Below, in pieces: positions 35,257-46,679 of a stretch of 64,000 bases of DNA (the first letter of the stretch is position 1; every line of letters starts with the position of its first letter). The position numbers were made by a program, and so were the translations under genes. The notes beneath the pieces are model-generated. The model was not told where the DNA came from and searched no databases. It saw only the letters and a list, made by a program, of their open reading frames with translations. The DNA is from Luzula sylvatica (taxonomy: Eukaryota > Streptophyta > Magnoliopsida > Poales > Juncaceae). The stretch lies in NCBI GenBank assembly GCA_946800325.1, contig OX326958.1, positions 2,366,001-2,430,000 on the forward strand, read 5' to 3'.

Positions 35257-38200
35257 CTAGAAGGTTCTAGAATACTTCTTGATCTCGTACAGAATAGAAG
35301 AAATGGAGACCAAATCCTTGTTCAGAGCCGATCCGCCGTTAATCCTTTTGACGCACTCGGTGAGTCGCGTATAGTACAACAAAAGTTGCGTCAGCGCGGC
35401 TTTCAAGATCTCCATTCCGCACAAGAAATTGCTGAAGGAAGTAATCACGTCTTTGTGCATTAGTTCTATCGCTGCTTTCCATCTCGAACTGAAATCTTTG
35501 ACTAGTGGCTCCGCGTCAGATATTGTCGGTTGTTTCTCGCCGCCCGTACCGATCTCTTCGGCTGGAAATTTTTAAAAAAATAATGAAATAAATGTTGGAC
35601 GTATATGTAAAATAATTATGGACTCACATGCACGTGTCTTGACGAATTTAATAAGATCACTAAAGTGCTCGAGAAGAAGCTCTTCCTGTTAGAACATACA
35701 AGGTTAGTTATTAAATGCAAATTAAATTATATAAAAAATAAAAATAAACGAAATGGTGTGAAGTAACTCACGACATATATGGCAATATTGCTCTTTAGAA
35801 TTTCTTCAAAGTACAATTGAGCTTTTCCACCCTCCGTACCAGCTTCCTGTACCAATCATTTCAACTCAAAAATTTATTCCTTTTTTTTTAATTACAAAAA
35901 TAAATAAATAAATATACCTTCAAAATAGCAATGGTCATGTCATAGTTATTAATCAGGAATATGGTTTGCGATTTGGGCTTTGAAAATAATTTCGCCAATT
36001 TCGAAAGGAGATCTTCAACCGCCATTCTCAGTCTCTCCAAGCTCAGATCAAGCTACGGAAATCATCACAAAATAAATGATATTGGTAATAGTTTACATGT
36101 TTACCCTTATACAAATTCATAATATCATATATATCCTTCCAAACGATTGAAAATAACACATTCAAATATGTAATACTACAAAAAAATTTCAATAGGATTT
36201 GTAAAACTGTAACAAATCCGAGGTAACAATTTGAATATTTTTCATACTATGTAAGTTTCAAAAGCGTAAATCTCGATACTTCAGATTCCTCAAAGGGTAA
36301 ATGCGATATTTTCATTTTTGGAAAGGCAAATATGATATTTTACATTTCTCAAAGGGTAAATGCGATATTTTTATTTTTGGAAGGGCAAAATATGATATTT
36401 TGTGTTTTTAGAAAGGTAAATACAATATTTTTTTGGAAGGGTAAATATGATATTTTGGATTTTTACAAGGGCAAATATGATATTTTCATTTTTGAAAGGG
36501 TAAATATGATATTTTACACTTCTCAAAGGGTAAATTTGATATTTGTCATTTTTGGAAGGGCAGATATGATATTTTTTGTTTTGGGGATTTTACATACCTG
36601 ACCATCGGCATGATCGAGGTTCAAGTGGACGAGAGAAGCGGTGAACTCGGCATATCGTCTGACAACATAATGTGGATGAACATCGTCCTCCCAAAGACTT
36701 CTCACATTCGCATTTCTCAAACTATTCAAATGCATGTCGAACACCAACTTGAATCTCGGCCATAACGCCATATTCACCTTCCAAGTATTTATTTATTTAT
36801 TTATTTATTTATTTTAGTTTATTTTCTTAAAATAAAATTACCTTGTCCAAGTATGAATCCAAGCATGGTACTCGTCGTTTAAACATAATCAGCTGAAAAT
36901 AATAAAAATAATTTACATGAGTAATTTAAGATTCTAGAAAATTGAAACGAATAAAGAAAAAGAAATACTTGGTGTTGGTGAATAATACGAATCATGAGCA
37001 TTAATCCGATTGCATCGTAACAGTTCGGTAATACGGTGTTGAAATGCTCGTCGATAACTTGGATCGGTCCTGAAAATAAAAGTATTATTTATGAACGTTG
37101 TATATATTAAAATAATATAAAGTACCTGCGAATATATCGTGGAACATGGATTCCTCGCCGAAGAAATCCCCACAGAAAATATACCTACATGATGATAGCA
37201 ATAATATATATCAAATTGTTAATGAGAGAGAGAGAGAGAGATTTACTCGGAAGTAGCAGTATCCATGAGAAGTTTCTGCATGCTTCGAAAGAGAACTTCA
37301 TAGGGGCATTTTTGAGAATTCGCCTCGGCAATATGAGGTATCAATGCTGGTTGATCAATTTCCTTCATAACAACAACAAAAATTCAATAAAAAATATAAT
37401 AACGAATTAGAATTTAGGGTTAATCATGAATTTGTACCTTTAAGATGGAAATTCTGTCACCAAGGGCAAAAACGGAAGAACGAGATTTAATGGGTTCTTT
37501 AGGTCGAGAAAATAGAAGACCTGTATTGCGAGTAGTTTCGATACCAAGTAAATCTGTTGAGGTGGCTATACCAAGCTCTAGTTTCTCTAATGCTTGTATA
37601 TATGCACGAAAATGTGCACTCAATACCTAAATAAATAATAAATAATTAAATGTGAACTCGATGTATAAAATTGAATGAAAATATTTATTTACCTTATTCA
37701 TTGTATCAACATATGCAGCGCGAACTTCAGTATAAATCTCCTTACCATGTTCCTTTAGAAAAATTATCACGTACCTGTAATGACAGGTACGAAAAGTTAG
37801 CAAAATTAATAATAGAATTAATGATAATATAAATAAAAACGTACTTGTATTTTAAAAGAACGCTTTGTTGAAGAATTTGAATGTTTGTTTTAGGTTTCCT
37901 CAACGCGTAGAACTTCTGAATTATGAACTCGAATATCTACAGTTAAAACAAAATGTCAAATTAATTAAATAAATAAAATTTGAAATTTTTCGAACCTTTG
38001 AGACGGCTTTTTGTCGAAGCTTTTCAAGCTCTGGTTGAATATCTTTTAGGGCTCGTGATGTTTTGACCATCGAATCGGCTTCTAGAAACCTTATCTTTTT
38101 GCTTATTGTATCTAATGTTTTCATGTACTCTTCATTTACCTACATGTTATATTTATTTTCAATTTTATTTGCCAAAAAAAATTATGATTATTTTATTATT

Positions 38201-39188
38201 AAGAATATAAAAGAAATTAACCTCTCCGTCTACGATTATGTCTATCATTCGCGGTGGCACGATAATATCTTCGACGAATTTCGATAATTTTGTCTCTGTA
38301 GCCTGAAAATTATGATATAAAGTACAAAAACATTAATATTTATATTGCTTGAGCAAAAAAATTCCATTTATTTGCAAAAAATAATAATAATAATAATAAA
38401 AGAAAACCTTGCGATTCTTTAGCTTTAAACCCATGTCCAAAGATTTATCTTGAAGAACCTTAATTTCTGAGCTTATTGACCCAATCTCAGCCTAAATAAT
38501 ACATTAATTGTTAATAATATAAGACCTAAATAATATATTAATATATTAATTGTTACTATCAAAATTATGCCATAATTTAAATTAATTTTGCCCTAAATGA
38601 TAAGTACCTGAAATCCACCAAGAAGAGTCTCCATTTGAGAGAGAATGTTGTCACAATCGAGAATTTGGTCATGTAATAATACCAAATTTTCGCTCTCTTT
38701 GATATAATCCTGCAAAAATATATTAAATTAATTAGTTATAGTCAAAAATTTATGAAGATGTGTATCTTTTAATTAATGAAGAGAATAAAAACCTGTATGG
38801 AATCGAGTTCGACTTGTCTTATATTGTTTTCTACCCCTTTTGTGTATTCCCTCAGCTTTGTTCCTTTAGCGAGTATATTTGCAATTTCCTATTTACACCA
38901 AATAAATCAATAAAATAATCCTTCAAAATAGATAAATTGGTTACAAATGTTAAATTACTTCATCTGTTTTGCAATCTTCGAGTTCTTGTTGTAAACCTTC
39001 CAATGACTCGTCATCACTGTATGGTAAGTTCAATAAATTTTTGGTTTAATCAGAGAGAAGGATAATAAATCGAGGTTAAATAGAGAAGAAAGTAGAAATA
39101 TGCACCTGAAAGTTTCTTCATCGATGCTCAAATCTCCAATAAATAAGCCCAAATCAAATGCTTGTTTCTGAATATCTTGCATCTCCAT
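35257..39188 (-). CDS. VPS52: VPS52, GARP/EARP tethering-complex subunit
   Basis: Coiled-coil subunit of the complex that tethers endosome-derived vesicles at the trans-Golgi (POK in Arabidopsis). I model 19 coding exons summing to 2091 nt (696 aa): 39106-39188, 38959-39016, 38793-38888, 38608-38709, 38408-38491, 38222-38302, 37996-38139, 37845-37936, 37693-37774, 37438-37626, 37247-37362, 37126-37184, 36969-37069, 36842-36892, 36598-36777, 35918-36052, 35772-35846, 35628-35685, 35257-35561. Signature segments are GTKLREYTKGVENNIRQVEL, FVEDIIVPPRMIDIIVDGEV, LSAHFRAYIQALEKLEL, EIDQPALIPHIAEA, SLWEDDVHPHYVVRRYAEF and the C-terminal SFSNFLCGMEILKAALTQLL. The start MEMQDIQKQ follows an in-frame stop, and the length is close to the plant family's. 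A noncoding first exon ending near 39448 probably precedes it. Chance of misassignment is small. Confidence 0.97.
36262..36590. repeat. Degenerate minisatellite in a VPS52 intron (period ~33 bp)
   Basis: About ten imperfect copies of a unit containing gggtaaatatgatatttt with variable spacers (catttttggaa, acatttctcaaa). It fills most of the intron between the exons at 36598-36777 and 35918-36052 and ends about 8 bp from the splice donor. The motif equals the arm sequence of the foldback element in alpha-SNAP intron 4. Confidence 0.88.
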
Positions 39189-39655
39189 AGCCAATTTGTA
39201 TTCCTTTTCAAATTACAGGCACGTTCTACCTTGCAAAGATGAGATACAGTCAATATTTGGAAGAAAAAATTCATCAAAATAAAACAAAATACGCAATTAT
39301 CCTTCATGTATCAATTGATCAGATTAATCTCATTTGATAACTAATAAAATCAACCAAATCATCCTTAACAGTTAATATACATTTGCATTTTGCACGAATG
39401 ACCATGCTATTACGCTGTGGAGAAGAAGAAGAATAAGAGAGGATTACCGTACGGTGAAGGTCGCCAATGGCAAAAGCTCCTGCAGAGTGAAGGAGAATGG
39501 GGATTTTGATTTTCTTTTGAGCGCTTTCTGTTTTGGTAGATCGAGATCCAGAGAGCGAGACTGAGGAGGCAGGAGGAAGGAAGTTTGGGTGCGACTGCGG
39601 ATGCTTCGGCTTCGGGTTCGGGTTCGGCTTCTGATTCGGGTCGGAACATCATGTT
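39189..39655 (-). promoter_or_regulatory. VPS52 5' untranslated exon, 5'UTR intron and proximal promoter
   Basis: On the minus strand, CACCGTACG/GTAATCC (exon edge at about 39448) looks like a splice donor and CTTTGCAAG/GTAGAACG (about 39229) like its acceptor. This would give a leader intron of about 220 bp. The segment 39448-39650 is GC-richer than its surroundings, as expected for a plant 5' leader. Its open frame (Glu-Pro-Ala rich) has no recognisable protein. Confidence 0.5.
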
Positions 39656-40639
39656 CGGTTAGGACCTGATATTTCCGGGATCAAAATATTCCGACCCGAA
39701 AATTCTACAAATTTTTTTAATGCTTATTGTTCTATGAAAAATCTACAAATTCTCCAACTAACAGGAAAATTTTACAATTTTTTCTAATGTACACATTCTC
39801 TTGTAGGTTGTAGGTTAGCCTCATATATATATATATATATATGCTAAAAAAATTCAAAAAAAAATTCAAAAAAAATTACAAAATATACTAATGAAATTAA
39901 CAAAAATATACTATTCAAATTATACGGCTGAATCCAACTGTTAACTTGGCTAAAATTAAGAATAAAATAATATATTTTCAACAGTATATTTTGCTAAATA
40001 TAAAAATATATATTTCTGATTCAATAGGATATTTTGGTCCTTGGGTTCTTTTTTGAAATATAAATATAAAAATATATATTTCGCTTTCGACAGGAGAGAT
40101 TATATCGGTTCGAAACAAAATGTCGTAGTTTCTCTCATAAAATGTCTCTCCGCCAATCACCAAAGTATATTAAATAATGAGTCATTGGATTCTTTTTTGG
40201 ATTATTTTTATAAATTATTTTATATATATATATATGAGGGAGTCTAACCTACTAATTAAGTTCAGAAAATTTAAAATTTAACGTTTTTCATTATTGAATT
40301 TGTATTGAGTTTGTATTTTTTTTCTTGTAGATGACATAACGCGAATAGATACAACAAAGTTGGAAATGCTCGAAGATCAAGACCTCGAAAAAAATCAAGA
40401 TCTCGAAGATTTCCATTAGGTTATCCCACACAGAGAGTTTGGCAAGTGGAATTAGTAAAGTGGAACCAGATTATAAAATGGAGGATGAAAAAAATATATA
40501 ATTAATAATTTTACAATTTGTTTGGATATCTAACTTATAAGGTGTCGGAAGTAAAATTATTTATTTGGTTGTTCAGAAAATTTAGAATTTTGTTTTCTAT
40601 TAAAAATGTAGAAATAATGCTTAATTCAAATTGATAAAA

Positions 40640-40675
<36 letters not shown>

Positions 40676-40780
40676 GCTTTTTTCTACTATACACTTTTTC
40701 ATGAATATTACAAAAATATACAACTAGTTTAAAAAATATATGAAATATACATGTTTGGCTTTTCAATAGCCGAATAGCCA

Positions 40781-40819
<39 letters not shown>

Positions 40820-41869
40820 TGCGCTCCATATTATACTCCTGAAGTGTTCAATACAAATTTTATATCAAAAAAATAGAAAAGGATATTATATTTTATTAAA
40901 AGTTGTGTCAAATATTGAAAATAAATATTTCTAACTCAAAAAATAGTGTTTGGCTTTCTATTATATGAATATAATATTTTCTAATATAAATTAAAAAATA
41001 AGATTTTCTCGAGTTATACATATATATAATTCCTTGTTGTACAAAATGAGGAAAAAAAAAATTTAGTTTATACATGTATAAGTATGATTTTCTGTATTTG
41101 GATGCTTATCTTGCAATTTGTAATTTTATATACATGTAATTCTTTTCTTTATTTTACAAAATGAGGAAAAAAATAAATTTTTAATTTCATACAATATATA
41201 ATATTATATTATACTAATATATAATATTATATTATTTATATGGATATAATTATTTTATTATTATTTATTATTACAATAATGATTGCCATATTAAATATTC
41301 ATATAATACATCATTATATTATATTATTTTATTCTAATAATATGTAATACTAAAATAATAATTATATTATAATAATCATATTCATATAATATATTATTAT
41401 AATAATATTAAATGTATAGTTATATTATTACGAAATTATATTTTATCCATATAATAATATTTTTTGATTAAACATTTTGTTCCACTTTGGCACTCCTCAA
41501 ATTTGAAAAACCAAACTTTAATAAAAAAAATAAAATTAGAAGATTCCAAAAATTATATATTTATATTCTTGCATATCCACCAAACAAAAAATTTACTTTT
41601 GCATCATTTCAAAATACAAATTCCACTCGTAATTCCAGCCCCTCCAAACGGCCGCTAAAAAAGATACGTATATACAGTCAATTCTTTTGCCTTAATTCTA
41701 CTATTGTTTTCTTGCCTCCCGTGAACCCGGTGCAAGCATTAAATTATTTAGAGTCCCTTTGTTTCTTCCGACCCAACTTTCCCTTCTGAAGTCAGTCCTT
41801 CTAATCGGAGAAAAAGCGAAGATTTTCACTACAAAAATCGAAGAAATCGGAGAGTGAGAGCTAGAGACA
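39656..41869. other. AT-rich divergent intergenic region between VPS52 and alpha-SNAP
   Basis: About 2.2 kb holding the divergent promoters. It contains several (TA)n runs (39822-39842, 40213-40233, 40643-40672, 40784-40813) and long AT-only stretches (40490-41460). A short piece near 40340-40460 is less AT-biased, but I recognise no gene in it. The segment 41780-41869 is probably the 5' untranslated leader of alpha-SNAP. Confidence 0.7.
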
Positions 41870-44504
41870 ATGGCAGGTTACGAGTCCAAGGGCGATGAAT
41901 TCGAGAAGAAGGCTGAAAAGAAGCTCACAGGATGGGGTCTTTTCGGATCGAAGTACGACGACGCCGCTGATTTGTTTGATAAGGCGGCCAATCAATATAA
42001 GCTCGCCAAAAACTGTATGGATCCGTTTTCTTCGATCTCGATTTCTACTTTTTTGACCCCATAATGCGTACTTGAATTTAAAATGAGTAATATTAGATCA
42101 GCGACGGTGATTATAGATGCATGATTTGGTTTATTTCTGCTCGATTTTTGATAATTTGTCAGTAAAATGAAATTAATTTTGTTTGATGAAGACACTTCAA
42201 TTTATGAGGATCTGGTAATTTCCAGTCTCGTTCTCTGTAGGTATCCACCAAAGTGATTTAAGTTGAGGAAATAACATAGTACAATTTCAAACCCTTATTT
42301 GTTCAATTTGGTTTCATAAACCTGTTGAATTGACATTTGATTTTTGAACTCAATTGAAATCAATTAAATTACTCAAATCAGTGTTTGTACATAAAGTGAT
42401 TTAACTTTTTTTTTTTGCAGGGAACAAGTCTGCATCGGTTTACCTTAAACTTGCAGATTGTCATCTCAAGGCAAGTTCAAATTATCTTCTTTCTCATACT
42501 CGCATTTTTGCACACATAACCCTAAAAAATACCTTTATTCTTTCTAACAGTCTGACAGCAAACACGAAGCCGCTTCAGCCTATATAGAAGCAGCGAACTG
42601 TTACAAGAAAATATCCAGTCAAGGTTATCTCATTTTCAAGCCCCTCTTTTTTCCCCTTATTTTTGGAATATTCACTTAAAAAATGGAATATTGAATAATA
42701 TTATTATTATTGTTATTTCCTCACAGACGCAGTACAAGCCTTAAACCAAGCAGTGAATATTCACTTAGAAATTGGACGTCTGAACATGGCCGCCAGATAT
42801 TGCAAGGTATTAATTTTAGGTGGATTTGCATATTTACCTTTTTTTAAACTTAAAATTACATATTTACCCTTAAAATTAAAATATCATATTTACCCTTATT
42901 AAAAATCATCTAATTCTCCGTTAAAATTAACGGTCAACATTTAAAATGACTATTTTACCCTTTACATGTTTACCCTTATAAAAACACAAAATATCATATT
43001 TACTCTTTTAAAAATAAAATATCATATTTACCCTCTCCATAATAAACATACCATACGTACCGTACCCTACATGCGGGTTTATCTTGGTAAATATGATATT
43101 TACCCTCTCAAGGGTAATATAGTAATTTTAAATGGCGACCTTTAATTTTAACGGAGAAATTGGATGGTTTTTAATTTTTGGGTAAATATGATATTTTAAT
43201 TTTAGGAAGGGTAAATATGTAATTTTAAGTTAAAAAAAGGTAAATATGTACATTCCCCTTAATTTTAATATTTTACTGACAAATACTTTTCGACAATATT
43301 TTGTTCTTTTTAAAAAAATTAGGATATTGGGGATTTATGCGAACAAAATCACGAACTAGAGAAGGCAATGGATTACTTCGAAAGGGCCGCGGATCTTTAC
43401 ATTAGCGAAGAGGGAACTACCAGCGCTAATAATTGCAAACAGAAAGTCGCAGAAATCGCCGCACAGTTGGAAGAGTACGAAATTTATATTATTTTACGTT
43501 TTCACCCTTGAAAAAATGAAAAATTTAATTATGATTTTTTTTTGGCAGTTATCAGAAGGCAACGGGGATATACGAGGAAATAGCGAGGCAACAAATAAAT
43601 AATAATCTTCTGAAATACAGCGTTAAAGGCACGCTTCTCAATGCGGGAATTTGCCAGCTATGCAGATCCGATCCAATTGCTATTGCTAATTCCCTCGAAC
43701 GATACCAGGTTTTTATTTTACTATTTAATCTTTAATTAAGGGCCAAATTTCATATATACCCCTACAAAGCCCTACAATTTCACATATACCCCTGCAAAAT
43801 GTGAAATATCATGAATACCCCTACAAAATTATTATAATTTCACGGATGCCCTTTTTGTTAGATTTATCTTAACTGTCCATTAAGATTACCGCTAATTTTT
43901 GCTTTTCCCATTTTACCCCCTATGTAAAAAAGGAATAAAATTTATGTCGGAAAAAACAAAAAAGCACAAATTAGCGGTAATCTTAAGGGATAGTTAACCG
44001 AAATCTAACAAAAAGGGCATTTATGAAATTTTAGTAGTTTTGTAGGGGCATTCATGATATTTCACGTTTTGAAGGGGTATACATGAAATTTGGCCTTAAT
44101 TAAATGTTATATTATTTATTTTATTTTATTTTTTTCAGGATCTTGATCCGACTTTTTCGGGCACGCGTGAATACCGCCTTTTAGCTGTGAGCTTATTTGA
44201 AATTATTATATTACTAATTATATTTGCATTATCTAATATTTTAATATTTTTAATTATTAAGGATCTGGCTTCTGCAATGGACGAGGGAGATCTCGCCAAG
44301 TTCACTGACGTGGTCAAGGAATACGACAGCATGACTAGGCTTGTACGTTTTTTTTTCACTCTTAAAATAATTTCATATATAACCCTGAAAGTACTTTTTT
44401 GATATTTTCGTGTTTTATTTCAGGATGTGTGGAAAACAACTCTACTTCTAAGAGCCAAGAACTCGGTGAAAGAAAAAGAAGATTTAGAAGATGACCTCAC
44501 CTAA
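41870..44504 (+). CDS. ASNAP: Alpha-SNAP (soluble NSF attachment protein)
   Basis: TPR-fold adaptor that recruits the ATPase NSF to cis-SNARE bundles for recycling. Nine exons sum to 870 nt and encode 289 aa, the usual plant length: 41870-42014, 42421-42470, 42551-42623, 42727-42806, 43323-43474, 43549-43708, 44139-44186, 44262-44342, 44424-44504. Visible family segments are [74 protein letters not shown] and the C-terminus EDLEDDLT, where the acidic end and penultimate Leu needed for NSF stimulation are conserved. Intron 2 starts with GC (ctcaag/gcaagt). Introns 4 and 6 each carry a foldback MITE. The single gene here resembles the housekeeping form, and I see no sign of a copy-number cluster like soybean Rhg1. 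Confidence 0.97.
42471..42550 (+). other. GC-AG intron (alpha-SNAP intron 2)
   Basis: The donor reads CTCAAG/GCAAGT, the classic strong GC donor, and the acceptor TTCTAACAG/TCTGAC. No GT nearby would keep the protein in frame and conserved (CHLK joined to SDSKHEA). Confidence 0.85.
42819..43258. mobile_element. 440-bp foldback MITE with 9-bp target duplication (alpha-SNAP intron 4)
   Basis: The whole element is a long inverted repeat. The arms begin GGTGGATTTGCATATTTACC and, from the right, GGGGAATGTACATATTTACC, and continue as complementary gggtaaatatgatatttt-type sequence. It is flanked by TTAATTTTA on both sides (42810-42818; 43259-43267). A 9-bp duplication points to a Mutator-type origin. 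It lies wholly inside the intron. Confidence 0.88.
43740..44095. mobile_element. 356-bp foldback MITE (alpha-SNAP intron 6)
   Basis: Arms GGGCCAAATTTCATATATAC and, read from the right, GGCCAAATTTCATGTATACC are complementary through most of the element. TTAATTAA flanks both ends (43732-43739; 44096-44103). That sequence is palindromic, so the exact element edge and duplication length (8 or 9 bp) are ambiguous. It is rich in acccct/aggggt motifs. Confidence 0.8.
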
Positions 44505-45318
44505 ATATCTGCATAGACCTGTTCCGTGAGACCGGTCTATGATGGCATTTCTGTAATTTCTCAATGCAGAAGAGGCTGTTATTATATGTTGGGTTCATGG
44601 TATATATTGTTTTATCGAATTTATAAATCGTATATTTTGGTGATTGCTTCTTTGTTGTTGTTCGCTTTGGCTTTATGGGATTTATTTTGTGTTTATTTTG
44701 CCATCGTGTGGGTTTCTACCTGTCATTATGGTAATATTTTTTATCTTTTTCTTTTAAAAAATTGAATTATGAGACTGGATTTTTATTGTTGTTGTGTGAG
44801 TTTATCTCCTTTTTCTTGTTTAGTTTTGCTATTTTGTTTCTGCGTTTGAAAATGACAAAAAACCCACTAAATTCCTGCATTTTGAAAATGTAATTGTTTC
44901 TTTTTCTCCCGACAAAAAAGAAATTATGTGGAAATTTATTTCAAAAAGTAAGTATTTTTCATGCAATGGTAGTAGAAGTTCCAGATTAAAGGTATAATGA
45001 TTTTTCTTTGAAAAAAGAAAAGAGGATAACAAAGGATAACTCCACTTAACCCACTAATCTATTCTTTGCCAAAAAAGAAAAGAGAAATTTTGAAGGGAGA
45101 TTTGATAAACCAAAAATAAGAGATCAAAGTATGTCATGATTTTCTTTCTTACTCGCCCATTTCCGGTCCTCCGGACCACAATATTCTTTACATAATAATT
45201 TATAAAAAAAAGTGCATATTGATTCATTAATGCACAATAATAAGTATAATTTAATTAATTTTATAGTAACATATTAATTATTTACAAGCAGGCATAATGC
45301 AAATAATGTATACTATTA
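44505..45318. other. Alpha-SNAP 3' region including first copy of a 0.6-kb duplication
   Basis: The segment 44505-44700 is the probable 3' untranslated region. From about 44706 to 45312 the sequence recurs at 46680-47287. No gene is visible. Confidence 0.65.
44706..45312. repeat. Dispersed direct duplication, copy A
   Basis: Shares gtgtgggtttctacctgtca, ttgttgttgtgtgagtttat, gaagttccagattaaaggta, gataactccacttaaccc and taatgcacaataataagtat, in the same order and spacing, with the block at 46680-47287. Both copies are diverged and carry indels. Confidence 0.88.
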
Positions 45319-45319
45319 G

Positions 45320-45962
45320 TACCGAGACTTGCATCATCAATTCTACCATGTCTTGCACCAGTTTCGCCTTTGCATACTTCCTCCTTGAAAAGCTTTTGCA
45401 ATCTTATCCGGTTGAACCACTTGTACGAGCATTGCAAGGTCGCTTTGACCCTTGACCCATAACGAGATGGTCTCGTCCATGACCACTACAAATTTGACGG
45501 AGACACCTCCTGTGAGATATATGTGTTTATTAAATAAAATATAAATATCTAGAATAAACAAAGAGATGTATTTGAGAGACGCATTTGAAATATAAATGCA
45601 ATCCATCTCATATGTTTTTAGTGAGAAAAAATCTCCAGAAAAATAGAGAAAAAATAGAGAAAAAATTCTGTGAAAAAATAGAGTAAGGAGTGTAGAAAAC
45701 AATCTCACCCTTATCTCGAAATATTGTATCCATATATTATTGAGTGTGCAACTTTTGGTATTTGTATCTATCCAATTATTTGTGTGTGTCTCTTTTGGAG
45801 AAGTGTATCCTTTATCCAATAAAAAAATAAAAAAATCTTCCAGCGTGGCTTTTTCCTTTGTTCATTCTTTTCTACAGATTTTTGTTACTTATCACCCAAC
45901 TCAAACCCCACAAATATTCTCCGTATCAAAATCAATATAATTAAACCCCAAAATCCCAACAA
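45320..45962 (-). mobile_element. Possible LTR or retroelement fragment
   Basis: On the minus strand the segment starts TGTTGGGATTTTGGGG at 45962, a common LTR-like beginning, and carries T/C-rich leader-like sequence. AGTACCGAGAC occurs just left of the block (45319-45329) and again just right of it (46000-46010). An open frame of 158 codons crosses it, but I recognise no family in the translation. No PBS, PPT or second LTR is seen. The identity is uncertain. Confidence 0.35.
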
Positions 45963-46089
45963 ATTAAATCTCAAACGAAGTTCAGCGACCGTGGGGGACC
46001 AGTACCGAGACCAATAACCGTAACACTTCAAACATACTTCATAGATTTAATGGCGGGGAGTAGTGGCGGATCTTCTTGTCCCGTATCAA

Positions 46090-46116
46090 TGTGTGTGTGT
46101 GTGTGTGTGTGTGGGT

Positions 46117-46151
<35 letters not shown>
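46090..46151 (+). repeat. (GT)n followed by a ~36-bp poly-G tract
   Basis: About ten GT repeats, gggtg, then an almost pure run of about 36 G. On the plus strand it could form G-quadruplexes. The exact length is suspect, since such runs are hard to sequence and assemble. Confidence 0.85.
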
Positions 46152-46152
<1 letters not shown>

Positions 46153-46239
46153 GTCTGTTGTGAAAAAAAATCAAATTTTGTTGGCAGGACAGTAGTACAT
46201 AATTACTCAGTTTTATCGTAAAATACACTAACATAATCA

Positions 46240-46243
46240 CACG

Positions 46244-46280
<37 letters not shown>
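46240..46280. repeat. (TA)n(CA)n microsatellite
   Basis: About ten TA repeats followed by about ten CA repeats, inside the hAT-like element. Confidence 0.9.
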
Positions 46281-46404
46281 TACCGCTCAAAAATATAGGG
46301 AAGGAGCCGCTGCCTCCCCTAGTCGCTTAATAGATCCGCCACCGACGGAGAGCTTATTAAGTCATTTTGGGCCAAAGCCGTAGCTGGAAAAGAGAGTGCT
46401 CATA

Positions 46405-46545
46405 TGGAAATCATGCGGCCACCATGCAAGATAAAATGGGATGGTGCAGATTTCGGGCTTAGGGAAATTGCAGTATAACCTCCAATGGTGCTAAAGAAGG
46501 ACGTAGATTAGGAGGGGTATTTAGGACAAAGTTTGGTTGGAAAAA
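46405..46545 (+). pseudogene. Possible RNase H (RVT_3-type) fragment
   Basis: Broken plus-strand frames read MRPPCKIKWDGA and, after a frameshift, SNGAKEGRRLGGVFRT. This resembles the start of the RNase H domain found in plant LINE-derived genes (PP-G--K-N-DGA ... GG--R). The piece is short and interrupted, so the call is weak. Confidence 0.35.
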
Positions 46546-46679
46546 GGTTAGAACCGGATAAGCAAAGAGGGCAAGTCAAAAGGGGTTAATGGGTCATGTT
46601 TTATCGGGCATATTTGTTCTATCGGGTGAATTTTTTTCCATCCGTGCGAGGTAATAGCTGCGTGGTGCCTAATCTTATT

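Larger units (their letters stand above)
46061..46344. mobile_element. hAT-like short element with a GT/poly-G core
   Basis: Ends TAGTGGCGGATCTTCTTG and, from the right, CGGTGGCGGATCTATTAAG form a TGGCGGATCT-type inverted repeat frequent in plant hAT MITEs. The flanking octamers GCGGGGAG (46053-46060) and ACGGAGAG (46345-46352) match at 6 of 8 positions, so the duplication is decayed. The interior holds (GT)n, a long G run and (TA)n(CA)n. Confidence 0.6.

Noticed and set aside
45343..45819. 158-aa protein gene on the minus strand
   Set aside because: No recognisable domain, LTR-like composition and no splice or start context. Kept only as part of a possible retroelement fragment.
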